Counted from the stretch's first letter, positions 1 to 9,315 are shown. The stretch is DNA of 35,035 nt from Methanolobus sp. (GCA_029762595.1 JARVGJ010000024.1:1-35035), one strand, 5' to 3'. Translations and numbers: made by a program. Notes: generated by a model from the sequence alone, not told the origin.

Positions 1-396
1 CCTGCTATAATGCTTGCACACGGTTCACCATATGTGGCTACCACATCCATTGGTTTCCCCAAGGATATGATCAACAAGGTCAAAAAAGCTACCGAGATCG
101 TAGGGCCTACCTATATACATGCACATGCCCCATGTACAACAGGATGGGGATTCGATACTTCCAAGACCGTAGAGGTTGCAAAGATGGCAGTTCAGACAGG
201 ACTATGGCCACTTTACGAGATGGAGGATGGAGAGCTCACAAAGGTTAAGAAGATAGGCAAGAATGTAAAGCCTGTAGAGGAGTACCTCAAAATGCAGCGT
301 CGTTTCAAGCACCTCTTCACCATGGAAGGCGGCGAGGAAGAGATCGCAAAGATCCAGGCAATTGCTGATAAGAACATTGAGTTTTACGGGTTGTGA
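1..396 (+). CDS. porB: Pyruvate:ferredoxin oxidoreductase, beta subunit (PorB), 3' part only
   Basis: The reading frame is open from base 1, so the gene starts outside the window; 131 C-terminal residues are visible. The run HAHAPCTTGWGFDTSKT followed by VEVAKMAVQTGLWPLYEMEDG is typical of the C-terminal part of the thiamine-diphosphate-binding beta subunit of archaeal pyruvate:ferredoxin oxidoreductase (PorB). That enzyme interconverts pyruvate plus CoA and acetyl-CoA plus CO2 with ferredoxin in the cytoplasm. The preceding alanine- and histidine-rich stretch (IMLAHGSPYVATTSIGFP) also fits this family. The ThDP-binding and cluster-binding N-terminal half is not visible, so a related 2-oxoacid oxidoreductase beta subunit is the main alternative. 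The TGA stop lies inside a terminator hairpin. Confidence 0.88.
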   Translation, partial: PAIMLAHGSPYVATTSIGFPKDMINKVKKATEIVGPTYIHAHAPCTTGWGFDTSKTVEVAKMAVQTGLWPLYEMEDGELTKVKKIGKNVKPVEEYLKMQRRFKHLFTMEGGEEEIAKIQAIADKNIEFYGL

Positions 397-417
397 CCCG
401 TAAATTTTTACTTTTTT
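383..417 (+). terminator. Intrinsic terminator overlapping the porB stop codon
   Basis: TTTACGGGT (383-391), a four-base loop and ACCCGTAAA (396-404) make a perfect 9-bp hairpin, followed at once by T-rich sequence to 417. The TGA stop (394-396) sits in the loop and first base of the right arm. A second, weaker inverted repeat (420-426 with 434-440) follows. Confidence 0.75.
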
Positions 418-492
418 ACTCCATTTAGGTGAAAAATGGAATTAGACCGAAGAGTCTTCTGGAGCCTTGTCTTTTTTGAAAAATAAAAAAGA

Positions 493-509
493 GACCGGTA
501 TAACCGGTC
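493..509 (-). terminator. Terminator of the fpo operon
   Basis: GACCGGT (493-499), loop ATA and ACCGGTC (503-509) form a perfect 7-bp hairpin two bases after the fpoO stop. Read on the minus strand it is followed by a run rich in T (about 492 down to 470). This is the end of the convergent fpo transcript. Confidence 0.75.
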
Positions 510-511
510 AT

Positions 512-874
512 TTAATGATGTGCGTGCTCGTCTTCTTCCTTCTGCTTTTCCCATGCCTTAGCTGCCTCATCTATTGAGCTGAGGCATTTTTTGCAGAGTT
601 GTACAGTATCTTCCTCAGCACCCTTTGAGAATGATGGCCTGCTGATGGTCACATCGTACAACTGTGCAATGGCACCACAAAACTCACATTTACCTGCTGT
701 GCCACAGCTTGGCGACTCTGCCAGTTTATCATGGGTTTTCTTTCCTGCATCAATGCATCCTTCGCATAGTCCCTGCCACATACCATGTGGATAGGAATGT
801 TCATATTTTGGCTTGAACACCCTGACAGGAACCACTGTTGGAATAGCAACTCCACAAAGATCACAGTCTGCCAT
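512..874 (-). CDS. fpoO: F420H2 dehydrogenase subunit FpoO
   Basis: 120-residue cysteine-rich soluble protein at the 3' end of the fpo operon. Four CxxC pairs are visible: CDLC at 4-7, CEGC at 37-40, CEFC near 63-66 and CKKC near 93-96, a double zinc-ribbon or iron-sulfur-like pattern. The C-terminus is charged and ends in histidines. FpoO is specific to the methanosarcinal complex and has no counterpart in bacterial complex I; its exact role (extra cluster or electron relay) is not settled. The ATG lies one base beyond the fpoN stop, with GGAGGA inside the end of fpoN as ribosome binding site, so translation is probably coupled. Identification rests on position and the cysteine pattern. Confidence 0.88.
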   Translation of the reverse strand: MADCDLCGVAIPTVVPVRVFKPKYEHSYPHGMWQGLCEGCIDAGKKTHDKLAESPSCGTAGKCEFCGAIAQLYDVTISRPSFSKGAEEDTVQLCKKCLSSIDEAAKAWEKQKEEDEHAHH

Positions 875-875
875 C

Positions 876-2330
876 TTAAATTCCTCCTGGGATAAGAAGT
901 ACCTTTGCAGCTTCCATTGACCAGTAGATGAATGGCTCTGACCAGAAACCTATAACAAGTACACCGATCACAGCAATAATCAGTGCAATGGTGTATGGAA
1001 GAGGTTCTGATATCTTCTCACTGTTCGTTGGAAGGAAGTACATGTATTTAACAACCTTTGCATAGTAGTACAGGGAGATTGCACTGTTCAGTATGGCTAT
1101 CACTGCAAGCCACACAAATCCTGCCTGTATGGTTGATGAGAACAGGACGAACTTGCTAATGTAACCTGCTGTAAGCGGGATACCTGCCAGTGCAAATACG
1201 AATATTGTCATAGACAGAGCCGTTACAGGCATTCGCTTTCCAAGACCCCTGAAGTTGTCTATGTGGTCCGGGTCAGTCGAATCCTTGTTCTCAGAAAGCA
1301 CCATGTATACTACCGCTGCAGTTGCAATGAAAGCTCCTGCCTTCATGAAACCATGTGAGAGGGCATAGAGTATGCCACCTCCAAGTGCCATGGGGGTGAG
1401 CACCACAAATGCCATGGATATGTAGCCTGCCTGGGCAAGTGAGGAGTATGCGAGCATCCTCTTGACACTTGTCTGGTTAAGGGCCACAATATTACCATAT
1501 GTCATTGTGATAACTGCAAGTATTGCAAAGGCTATCTGCCATTCTGCCTGGAGGGCTATCAGTGCAACAATGAATACCTTGAAAGCTGCTACGATACCCA
1601 TCTTCTTTGAACCGGCTGCAAGAAGTGCTGATACCACAGAGGGAGCACCCTGGTATGTATCAGGTGCCCACATATGGAAAGGTACGAGTGCTATCTTGAA
1701 ACCGAATCCTGCAATCAGGAGAACTACTGCAACCAGTCCCATCGGACTTGAGACAAGCACGTCCATGTTGGCTGCTATTGCAGGAATACTGGTCGTACCT
1801 GTTGCCCCGTAGATATAGGATATACCAAAGAGCAGTAAAGCCGCTGAGAGGGAGCCGATGATGAAGTATTTCATTGCAGCTTCAAGTGACCTTGGATTCT
1901 TCTTTTCAAAGCCTGCCAGTGCATATGTTGCAAGACTTGCAAGCTCGAATGCAACAAACAGTACCACAAGATCGTTTGCAGATGCAACGAACATCATACC
2001 AATTGTTGCGAATATACCAAGAGTGAAGAACTCCTCTGTGTGGCTGTTACCTTCTGTATACTTGATACCTGATATCGCAAATAACAATGCAACCACAAGG
2101 AATACTATTTTGAAGAACTGGGAAAGAGCATCTATGGACACTGTGCCATAGAAAGCTGTTGCCTGGGTTCCAAGACTTGATACCGTGAATAACAGGGCGA
2201 TGAGAATACCCAGACTTGCCAGGTAACCCAGTATGTTCTTAGAGCCTGTCGGAAGGAAAAGTCCGATCAGCAATACTGCCAGCCCTGTTAACACAAGGGT
2301 GATCTCTGGAGCGAATAACATCAGATCCAT
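876..2330 (-). CDS. fpoN: F420H2 dehydrogenase subunit FpoN (NuoN-like)
   Basis: 484-residue hydrophobic protein with about 14 predicted membrane helices, one of the three Mrp-antiporter-like proton-pumping subunits of the Fpo complex. The proton_antipo_M core is recognisable: a helix-5 glutamate in VAFELASLATYALAGF and the lysine/histidine helix GFKIALVPFHMWAPDTYQGAP, then SVVSALLAAGSKKMG. These are the usual NuoN channel residues. Length matches NuoN. It starts at ATG three bases after the fpoM stop, with GGTGTGAT as a partial ribosome binding site. It acts in the cytoplasmic membrane with FpoL and FpoM. Confidence 0.96.
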   Translation of the reverse strand: MDLMLFAPEITLVLTGLAVLLIGLFLPTGSKNILGYLASLGILIALLFTVSSLGTQATAFYGTVSIDALSQFFKIVFLVVALLFAISGIKYTEGNSHTEEFFTLGIFATIGMMFVASANDLVVLFVAFELASLATYALAGFEKKNPRSLEAAMKYFIIGSLSAALLLFGISYIYGATGTTSIPAIAANMDVLVSSPMGLVAVVLLIAGFGFKIALVPFHMWAPDTYQGAPSVVSALLAAGSKKMGIVAAFKVFIVALIALQAEWQIAFAILAVITMTYGNIVALNQTSVKRMLAYSSLAQAGYISMAFVVLTPMALGGGILYALSHGFMKAGAFIATAAVVYMVLSENKDSTDPDHIDNFRGLGKRMPVTALSMTIFVFALAGIPLTAGYISKFVLFSSTIQAGFVWLAVIAILNSAISLYYYAKVVKYMYFLPTNSEKISEPLPYTIALIIAVIGVLVIGFWSEPFIYWSMEAAKVLLIPGGI

Positions 2331-2333
2331 ATA

Positions 2334-3821
2334 TCACACCCCCATTGCAGCCATAAGGCTTACTATTTGTTCTGAACTTGTCAACATCATTTCAAGCACC
2401 GGGCTTGGATTAAGTCCGAAGTACAGTATGAGGATTGCAATGACACCCATGGAAAAGGTCTGGTATCCATTGATATCCAAAACAGTACCGAGTTTTTCAT
2501 TAAATACACCAAACATTGCCCTCTGGAGAGCCCACAGGTGATAAGCAGCAGTTATCACAATTGCCATCAGTGCAATAATAACGTATGCAGGCAGGTTCAC
2601 AAAGGCTCCTGCAAGTACAGATACCTCTGCAATGAAACCGCTAAGTCCCGGAAGGCCCAGAGATGCCATGAATGCCAGTACCATTATCACTGCTAGTTTT
2701 GGCATCTTCTGTGCAAGGCCACCAAGATCGTTTATTATCCTTGTGCCGGTTGCATTGTTGATAATACCACATGACATGAACATAACACTCATTATCAGGC
2801 CGTGTGAGAACTGCTGGAACATGGCTCCTGAAACAGAGAGGGATACCAAACCTGCTGCACCCAATGTTACGTAGCCCATATGACTTACACTGGAGTATGC
2901 AACCATCCTCTTGAGGTCTTTCTGTGAGAGTGCCAGGAATGCACCGTAGATTATGCTCACTGAACCCAGGACTGCCATGATGCTTATCATCAGGTTTGGA
3001 GATGCAGTGAATGGCAATATCGGCAACATTATCTTAAAGAGACCATATCCACCGATCTTAAGCATTACAAAGAGCACACTTCCGGCAGTTGGTGCCTCAG
3101 TGTATGCATCCGGAAGCCATGAGTGGAACGGGAAACTTGGGATCTTCACTATGAAACCAAATAGCAGGGCAAGGAATATCATATCCTTTGCAATTCCGGA
3201 TTCAATGAACTGGAACTGTGCAAGAAGGTATGGAATATCCATGCTTGGTGTTCCTGTCAGGTTCCATGCTGCAAAGTAAATTCCGAATATACCAAGCAGC
3301 ATCACAAGGGAAGCCACGTGGGTGTATATGAAGAACTTAATTGATGCATGGTGTTTGTTGGGTCCTCCCCATATGCTCACCAAGAAGAAGAGCGGTATGA
3401 GTGTAAGTTCCCAGAATACATAGAACAGGAAGAAATCAAGAGCTGTGAATACACCAATGACTGCACCTTCTGTTGCAAGTATCAGTGCATAGAACTTGTT
3501 AGGCGATTTCCTCTCATCATTCCATGTAAAGATGATCAGCAGCGGAAGGACAATTGCATTGAGAAGTATCAATGGCATTGATATTCCGTCAACACCGAGG
3601 TGGTAAGATATACCAAGGGAAGGTATCCATTGAATAAATTCCACGAACTGGTTGTCTGCTATGGTGCTGTCGAAGTTAAAGTACATATATACTGTCAGTA
3701 ACAGTACGATAACAGTACCTGTAAGGGCAAGGAATCTTGCCTGTTCTTTTGTTTTTGTAAGTAATATAAGTGCTGCAATTATCAGAGGTATCAGCACGAT
3801 CATAGATAATATCGGCATCAT
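2334..3821 (-). CDS. fpoM: F420H2 dehydrogenase subunit FpoM (NuoM-like)
   Basis: 495-residue integral membrane protein with about 14 helices and the NuoM form of the antiporter core. The key glutamate is in FYVFWELTLIPLFFL, and the pumping lysine and histidine are in FIVKIPSFPFHSWLPDAYTE, followed by APTAGSVLF. It is one of the proton-translocating subunits that couple F420H2 oxidation to methanophenazine reduction. The ATG overlaps the fpoL stop by one base (TAATG); a second in-frame ATG follows directly. Length is normal for the family. Confidence 0.96.
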   Translation of the reverse strand: MMPILSMIVLIPLIIAALILLTKTKEQARFLALTGTVIVLLLTVYMYFNFDSTIADNQFVEFIQWIPSLGISYHLGVDGISMPLILLNAIVLPLLIIFTWNDERKSPNKFYALILATEGAVIGVFTALDFFLFYVFWELTLIPLFFLVSIWGGPNKHHASIKFFIYTHVASLVMLLGIFGIYFAAWNLTGTPSMDIPYLLAQFQFIESGIAKDMIFLALLFGFIVKIPSFPFHSWLPDAYTEAPTAGSVLFVMLKIGGYGLFKIMLPILPFTASPNLMISIMAVLGSVSIIYGAFLALSQKDLKRMVAYSSVSHMGYVTLGAAGLVSLSVSGAMFQQFSHGLIMSVMFMSCGIINNATGTRIINDLGGLAQKMPKLAVIMVLAFMASLGLPGLSGFIAEVSVLAGAFVNLPAYVIIALMAIVITAAYHLWALQRAMFGVFNEKLGTVLDINGYQTFSMGVIAILILYFGLNPSPVLEMMLTSSEQIVSLMAAMGV

Positions 3822-5836
3822 TAGAGTACCTCCATTACCACTTTAACAAGAATCACCAGAAGACTTACCCCGATGATAACGGCAGTGGCATAGTTCTGTA
3901 CTGCTCCTGTCTGGAACTGGCGTAGTGACTCTCCAGCCTCCAGCATGATTTCACCTGTCCATTTGACCAGCCAGTCAAAACCTCTGTCAATGAAACTTCC
4001 TGCAAAGGCAAGTCCTTCATAGATAACCTTGACTGAGAAGAAATTGGTGAAAACTGCGTTCTGGTAGTACCTGTTATACAGGAGCTTGTAAATGGCATTG
4101 TTCCTGGATACAAGGCTGTCCATGTTGACGACCTTCAGTCCATAGATAAGGAAAGCTATCAGCAAACCGGCAAGTGCCACGATCATTGGCATCCAGAGTA
4201 TAAGTGTTGGCTCATGATGATGCCCGTGTGATGCAAGATGATAACCGCCAATAGTTGCAAGTTCATTGATATCCATGTTCACGAAATTGTTAACGAAGGT
4301 TCCGCTGACAAATTCATTGAATACCTTGGACGTAAGACCACCGAAGAACAGTGCAAATACTGCAAGTATGGTCAATGGTACTGTCATGGATGCAGGTGAT
4401 TCATGTCCGCCGTAATTGGTACGTGGTTTTCCATAGAATGTCATGAAAAGCAACCTGAATATATACAGGGATGTCAGGAGTGCTGCGACAATGGCCAGTA
4501 CATATGGTATCCATGTACCCGTCGTTTCCCCGAACAGGTATGCATTTTCTATGATAGCATCCTTACTGAAGAAACCACTGGTACCAATGGATGTTCCGGG
4601 GATACCTATACCTGCAAGTGCCAGGGATGCGGCGAGCATAGTTGCCGCTGTTAATGGCATTACTTTGGCAACACCACCAAGCTGCCTCATATCATGTGTA
4701 CCTACTGCATGGATCACACTACCTGCACACAGGAAGAGCAGGGCCTTGAAGAATGCATGGTTGACAAGGTGGAAGAGTGATATACCAATTGCTTCCGCAC
4801 CGATCACTGCACCAATACCAAGACCCAGCATCATATACCCGAGCTGGCTTATGGTAGAGTATGCAAGCACACGCTTAAGATCGTTCATCACAATTCCCAT
4901 GGTCGCTGCAAATATTGCAGTGAAAGCACCAACATATGTCACTATCATCAGTGAATCAGGAGCAGCTATGAACATCGGGAATGTCCTTGCTACCAGATAG
5001 ACACCAGCAGTGACCATGGTTGCTGCGTGTATGAGAGCGGAAACGGTCGTTGGACCTTCCATTGCATCAGGAAGCCACACATGAAGCGGGAACTGACCTG
5101 ACTTACCAACAGCACCACCGAAGAACAGGAGTGTTATCAGTGTGATGTGGCTTACCTCCATTCCGAGGATGTTTGCATTCATTGCTGCAATTTCCGGAAT
5201 GTGAGTAAATATCTCGTCAAACCGTAGTATATAAACTCCTTCCGGAATGGTACCATTGAATATCTTGAACAGGTCAGAGAACAAAATAACGATACCTGCA
5301 AGGAACATCACATCACCGATCCTAGTTGTCAGGAAGGCCTTCTTTGCTGCAGATGCAGCAGATGGCTTCTCATACCAGAAACCGATGAGCAGGTACGAAC
5401 ATACACCTACAAGTTCCCAGCAAATGAAGAGCTGGAGGATATTGTCCGAAAGGATCAGACCCAGCATTGAAGCTGTGAACAGTGCTGTTTCGGCAAAATA
5501 CCTGGAAGGTGCTTTGTCATGAGACATGTAGCCTACTGAATATATATGGATAAGCAGACTTACAAATGTCACCATTGAAAGCATAACAGCTGCCAGCGGA
5601 TCAACAAGGATACCTATGTTGAACATTGCAAACCAGTTGTATGACTGGTGTATCACCATTTCAGGATTTGCAAGTAGTTTTAGTGTTATTGATATTGATA
5701 TCAAGAATGATAATGAAATAGCTGCTATTGGAATTATAGCGCCGCCAGTTGGCAGTTTCTTCCCCAGGAAGAACGTAAGCACAAAGGCCAGCGCAGGCAG
5801 GAGTGGTATTAAGAATGCAAGATCTTCTACTGCCAT
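3821..5836 (-). CDS. fpoL: F420H2 dehydrogenase subunit FpoL (NuoL-like)
   Basis: 671-residue membrane protein and the largest pump subunit. The conserved glutamate is in FICWELVGVCSYLLIGFW, and the lysine and histidine in GGAVGKSGQFPLHVWLPDAM, then EGPTTVSALIHAATMV. The C-terminal extension (after about residue 500) includes a histidine-rich loop (HLASHGHHHEP) and hydrophobic segments, matching the long lateral helix of NuoL. A GTG start three codons earlier (5845) is possible, but ATG at 5836 has GAGGTGG at proper spacing and lies two bases after the fpoK stop, so I prefer it. Confidence 0.95.
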   Translation of the reverse strand: MAVEDLAFLIPLLPALAFVLTFFLGKKLPTGGAIIPIAAISLSFLISISITLKLLANPEMVIHQSYNWFAMFNIGILVDPLAAVMLSMVTFVSLLIHIYSVGYMSHDKAPSRYFAETALFTASMLGLILSDNILQLFICWELVGVCSYLLIGFWYEKPSAASAAKKAFLTTRIGDVMFLAGIVILFSDLFKIFNGTIPEGVYILRFDEIFTHIPEIAAMNANILGMEVSHITLITLLFFGGAVGKSGQFPLHVWLPDAMEGPTTVSALIHAATMVTAGVYLVARTFPMFIAAPDSLMIVTYVGAFTAIFAATMGIVMNDLKRVLAYSTISQLGYMMLGLGIGAVIGAEAIGISLFHLVNHAFFKALLFLCAGSVIHAVGTHDMRQLGGVAKVMPLTAATMLAASLALAGIGIPGTSIGTSGFFSKDAIIENAYLFGETTGTWIPYVLAIVAALLTSLYIFRLLFMTFYGKPRTNYGGHESPASMTVPLTILAVFALFFGGLTSKVFNEFVSGTFVNNFVNMDINELATIGGYHLASHGHHHEPTLILWMPMIVALAGLLIAFLIYGLKVVNMDSLVSRNNAIYKLLYNRYYQNAVFTNFFSVKVIYEGLAFAGSFIDRGFDWLVKWTGEIMLEAGESLRQFQTGAVQNYATAVIIGVSLLVILVKVVMEVL

Positions 5837-5838
5837 TT

Positions 5839-6144
5839 TTACCACCTCAGTATGTTAATGGAATCAAGGTTTATGGTATCCTTCATTCTGTAGAGAGACA
5901 TCAGTATAGCAAAACCGATTGCTGCCTCTGCAGCTGCCAGTGCAATGGAGAACAATGTGAACACCTGTCCTGTAAGATCACCATTGTAGCTTGAGAATGC
6001 CACAAGATTGATGTGAGCTGCATTCAGCATGAGTTCCACGCACATTAGGATACGTATACCACTGCGCTGTGTCATCAGCCCATAGAGACCTATGGAAAAG
6101 ATGATTGCAGCAAGAGCAAGGTAAAAGACGATCGGTATCATCAT
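5839..6144 (-). CDS. fpoK: F420H2 dehydrogenase subunit FpoK (NuoK-like)
   Basis: 101-residue protein with three membrane helices. Both glutamates known to matter in NuoK are present: Glu37 in [16 protein letters not shown] and Glu73 in [13 protein letters not shown]. It belongs to the membrane arm of the Fpo complex. The start overlaps the stop of the upstream fpoJ part (ATGA); two adjacent ATGs (6144 and 6141) are possible. The final codons contain the ribosome binding site of fpoL. Confidence 0.95.
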   Translation of the reverse strand: MMIPIVFYLALAAIIFSIGLYGLMTQRSGIRILMCVELMLNAAHINLVAFSSYNGDLTGQVFTLFSIALAAAEAAIGFAILMSLYRMKDTINLDSINILRW

Positions 6145-6446
6145 TTATCATCTCCTTTTGCCATGTAGATGGCACCCATCAATGCGGATAACAAAACGAT
6201 AGCTAATATTTCGAACGGAACCACAAACTCGGTGAATATGAGCACACCAATGCCCTGTATATTACTCTGGTCTTCCAGATTTTGGGGAATCTGGTCCAGT
6301 GAAGGCCATGCGGTTGAAAAAACAGCAACCAGTATGACCGCCAGGAACAGAAATGCAACCATCATACCCAGGATACGTGGTTTCAGGTAGTTATACACAG
6401 ATGTGATAACACCCATCAATGTGAATGATACCTCTTTATTCAGCAT
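6141..6446 (-). CDS. fpoJ: F420H2 dehydrogenase subunit FpoJ, C-terminal part
   Basis: 101-residue protein with two membrane helices (about 24-46 and 70-94) that corresponds to the C-terminal half of NuoJ ([20 protein letters not shown] is the NuoJ-like segment ahead of the last helix). The N-terminal half is encoded by the preceding, overlapping gene. A TTG at 6455 is in frame, but ATG at 6446 has AAGGAG about ten bases upstream. Splitting of J into two genes is, as I recall, also seen in Methanosarcina fpo operons, so this is a lineage trait rather than a fresh frameshift. Confidence 0.9.
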   Translation of the reverse strand: MLNKEVSFTLMGVITSVYNYLKPRILGMMVAFLFLAVILVAVFSTAWPSLDQIPQNLEDQSNIQGIGVLIFTEFVVPFEILAIVLLSALMGAIYMAKGDDK

Positions 6447-6714
6447 CTGTACCAAACTCCTTCTTCGTAAGCATTACAGCGAACAGTATCAGTACGCCTA
6501 TTGCACCAATGTAGACAAGAACCTGGACAACACCAAGGAACTGCGCATTGAGCAGTATGTAAAGCGCTGCAACAACAAACATCGTGACTACCAATGCAAT
6601 GGCTGCCCTTACTACATCCCTGGCAGTTACCACAAACAGTGAGAATACTATCGATACAAGCGCCAGGATCGCAAAAACGATCATTTCAATTATTGAGCCT
6701 ATTGTGGTGTCCAT
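6436..6714 (-). CDS. fpoJ: F420H2 dehydrogenase subunit FpoJ, N-terminal part
   Basis: 92-residue protein with three membrane helices, matching the N-terminal half of NuoJ. The stretch LGVVQVLVYIGAIGVLILFA is the NuoJ signature on helix 3, whose pi-bulge is important for coupling in complex I. The gene overlaps the end of fpoI by 16 bases and has a GAGGTGAG ribosome binding site within fpoI. It runs into the second fpoJ part in a different frame with an 11-base overlap. Confidence 0.92.
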   Translation of the reverse strand: MDTTIGSIIEMIVFAILALVSIVFSLFVVTARDVVRAAIALVVTMFVVAALYILLNAQFLGVVQVLVYIGAIGVLILFAVMLTKKEFGTDAE

Positions 6715-7142
6715 CTGCTCACCTCGTCACCAGCTTCTTCTTCAGCATTAATATCAACTTCTCTTGCCAGCATATCAGGCGTAAAGAGAAGATCTTCGTG
6801 GTTCCAGCGAATTACACCCGTCAGATACACATTTGAACTTGACAGCGCATCCTTTGGACACTGGTCGATGCATAGCCCGCAGAACAGGCAGTGACCGACA
6901 TCTATTGCAGGGAACCATCTTTGTTTTTCACTTTCCGGACCAATGCGTGCCCTGACTATTTTGATAGCATTGTTGGGACATGTGTTAGCACATATTCCAC
7001 AACCGATACATTTACTTTTATCAAGTTTCTGTAAGCCCCTGAATCGGTCTGAAAGTTTTGTGGCTACTTCCGGACACATCCTTGTAACAGGAGGACCGAA
7101 GTAAATGTTTTTAACTGCTGTGATAATATTTTTTATAACCAT
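6699..7142 (-). CDS. fpoI: F420H2 dehydrogenase subunit FpoI (2[4Fe-4S], NuoI-like)
   Basis: 147-residue electron-transfer subunit with two complete [4Fe-4S] motifs, CIGCGICANTCP (about 45-56) and CLFCGLCIDQCP (about 85-96). It carries electrons from the F420H2-oxidising FpoF towards cluster N2 in FpoB, on the cytoplasmic side of the membrane. The stop is TAG with an in-frame TAA two codons later, so read-through as pyrrolysine would add only two or three residues. The start is four bases after the fpoH stop. Confidence 0.96.
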   Translation of the reverse strand: MVIKNIITAVKNIYFGPPVTRMCPEVATKLSDRFRGLQKLDKSKCIGCGICANTCPNNAIKIVRARIGPESEKQRWFPAIDVGHCLFCGLCIDQCPKDALSSSNVYLTGVIRWNHEDLLFTPDMLAREVDINAEEEAGDEVSRWTPQ

Positions 7143-7146
7143 TCAT

Positions 7147-8178
7147 TCACACCCCCAGCAGGCCCAATACAACTACCCATCCAAGGTTCAGGAGGGATAA
7201 TGGGAGAAGCTTTTTCCAGCTTAGGTCTACCACCTGGTCTATCCTGTACCTTGGAAGAGCCCACCTGATCATTATGATCGTGAGTATTACCAGCACTACC
7301 TTACCCATGAAGAAGGCAGTCGGAAGAATTATACCAAGGATAGTGTTCGCAGTCAGTGCTGCAGGCAGATTCCATCCGCCAAGGAATAACAGAACAATAA
7401 GCATTGAACCCAGAATAAGGTGAATATATTCTGCAAAGAAACCCAGACCGAATCTCATACCTGTATATTCAGTGATCCACCCGGCAACGAGTTCTTCCTC
7501 TGATTCGTTCTGGTCAAAGGGAAGACGACCCATATCAGCCATGATAGCAACGAAGAATACAATGAATCCTATTGGTTGCATGAATATAAACCACAGAGGA
7601 CTCTGTGCCTGGGCTATTTCCACTATGTTCAATGAGCCGGCCATTACAGCAACACTCACTATACAGATACCAAGAGGCACCTCATATCCTATCATACGTG
7701 CAAAGTTCCTGAAAGCACCAAGTACTGAATACTTGTTGTTTGCACTGTATGCGACCATGAAAATACCAATAATGGATATAGCGGACATAGCTTCAATGTA
7801 AAGCACACTGATATCCATATCAGTTGCTGCAATTGGATATGTTTCTCCGTTAATGATTATCGCACCGAAAGGAATTGCCACAAGCATCAGGAAAACGGAA
7901 CCCATGAGAATGATAGGTGCTGATACGAACAACAACCTGTCAGCGTTCTTGGGAATAATGTCCTCTTTGGTGAACAGTTTGATAGCATCGGCAAAAAGCT
8001 GGAGCAAACCATGCGGACCAGCCCTCATAGGACCGTATCTCTGCTGGATATCTGCAGAAAGTTTACGTTCAAACCACACAGCAGCCATTGCACCAAGGAA
8101 AATGGCACCCATAAGGACCAGGCCAAGTATACCTCGTAAAAGCGGATTGTAGATAATATCATCTAAATGCATCATCAT
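7147..8178 (-). CDS. fpoH: F420H2 dehydrogenase subunit FpoH (NuoH-like)
   Basis: About 343-residue membrane protein with eight helices, the subunit forming much of the quinone/methanophenazine pocket. Family signatures are visible: LLQLFADAIKLFTKEDIIP, the arginine- and glutamate-rich loop around MADMGRLPFDQNESEEELVA, and a C-terminal WALPRYRIDQ. The start is ambiguous among GTG 8184 and ATGs at 8178, 8175 and 8172; AGGTGA within the end of fpoD best serves the ATG cluster. Confidence 0.95.
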   Translation of the reverse strand: MMMHLDDIIYNPLLRGILGLVLMGAIFLGAMAAVWFERKLSADIQQRYGPMRAGPHGLLQLFADAIKLFTKEDIIPKNADRLLFVSAPIILMGSVFLMLVAIPFGAIIINGETYPIAATDMDISVLYIEAMSAISIIGIFMVAYSANNKYSVLGAFRNFARMIGYEVPLGICIVSVAVMAGSLNIVEIAQAQSPLWFIFMQPIGFIVFFVAIMADMGRLPFDQNESEEELVAGWITEYTGMRFGLGFFAEYIHLILGSMLIVLLFLGGWNLPAALTANTILGIILPTAFFMGKVVLVILTIIMIRWALPRYRIDQVVDLSWKKLLPLSLLNLGWVVVLGLLGV

Positions 8179-8180
8179 TA

Positions 8181-9305
8181 TCACCTGTCAGCCTCACTGG
8201 TACATGTATCCATACTTCCGGCAATAGCCACGATATCTGCAACGTTGACACCTTTAAGAAGTGGCGGCAGCGTTTGCAGAGTAGGGTAAACAGGTCCTCT
8301 TATCTTAACACGATGTGGCTTTTCAGAACCATCTGAGACCATATAGAATCCCATTTCCCCCCTGGGAGATTCCACACGGTGGAAAACCTCTCCTGCAGGT
8401 ATCCTCATAACAGGTGATCTTTTTCCATAGGGAGTGTTTTCGGGAAAGATAGGACCGGATGGTATCTGGTCAAGGCACTGCTCTATTATGTGCATGCTTT
8501 CACGCATCTCATCAAGACGTACCTGGATCCTTGCGTAGACATCACCATCTCTATGTGTACAGACCTTAAAATCCAGATCATCATAGACAAGATAAGGTTC
8601 ATCCTTGCGTATATCAAAGTCAACACCTGTTGCCCGAAGAGGTGGACCGGATACTCCCATATCCTTGGCAACATCTGCTGTTAGCACACCTATACCTACA
8701 GTCCTTGCCTTGTAGATCGAATCGCTACTGTACTGATCCTCATAACTATCAATGGCTTTGCGGAGGTTTCCAAATACATATTTAACATCATCCTTAAAAC
8801 CTTCAGGAAGGTCATCCTTCACGCCACCAAAACGCAGGAAACTATGGGTTATACGTGCGCCTGTAACAGAATCCAAAAGAGTGAGCACATCTTCCCTATC
8901 CCTTATAGTGTACATGAACATACTCACAAAACCCACAAAGGATGCATATTCACCCATACCAAGCAGGTGGCTCTGTATCCTGGAAAGTTCTTCCACTATT
9001 ACACGGATGTACTGTGCCCTTTCAGGTACTTCTATACCTGCCAGTTTCTCAACACAACCTACATATGCCTCTTCATTGGTAAGGGCTTCAAGATAACATA
9101 TTCTGTCAACAATGGTTATTCCCTGAAGATATGTCTTGTTCTCAAGTATCTTCTCGATACCTTTGTGGATCCAGCCCAAGTCTACCTCCGAATCCACAAC
9201 CGTCTCACCTCTTAATTTCGCATTCAATCTGAATGGTCCTGGCATCATGGGGTGCTGTGGGCCAAGGTGCACTATCATTTCAGAAGGTCCAACTGTTTCT
9301 TCCAT
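8181..9305 (-). CDS. fpoD: F420H2 dehydrogenase subunit FpoD (NuoD-like, 49 kDa)
   Basis: 374-residue soluble subunit of the connecting module, homologous to the large subunit of [NiFe] hydrogenases but without metal ligands. The N-terminal MIVHLGPQHPMMPGPFRL motif and the later DVYARIQVRLDEM region are diagnostic for NuoD. I chose ATG at 9305 (MEETVGPSEM) because the longer frame would start inside fpoC and add 25 residues not found in the family; GAGG lies about nine bases upstream of 9305. Confidence 0.95.
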   Translation of the reverse strand: MEETVGPSEMIVHLGPQHPMMPGPFRLNAKLRGETVVDSEVDLGWIHKGIEKILENKTYLQGITIVDRICYLEALTNEEAYVGCVEKLAGIEVPERAQYIRVIVEELSRIQSHLLGMGEYASFVGFVSMFMYTIRDREDVLTLLDSVTGARITHSFLRFGGVKDDLPEGFKDDVKYVFGNLRKAIDSYEDQYSSDSIYKARTVGIGVLTADVAKDMGVSGPPLRATGVDFDIRKDEPYLVYDDLDFKVCTHRDGDVYARIQVRLDEMRESMHIIEQCLDQIPSGPIFPENTPYGKRSPVMRIPAGEVFHRVESPRGEMGFYMVSDGSEKPHRVKIRGPVYPTLQTLPPLLKGVNVADIVAIAGSMDTCTSEADR

Positions 9306-9315
9306 AATATAATCC

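Noticed and set aside
4443-5000. 185-codon plus-strand open frame inside fpoL
   Set aside because: It is the antisense of a strongly conserved fpoL coding region and has no ribosome binding site or family features. The other long antisense frames in dnaK and fpo genes were dropped for the same reason.
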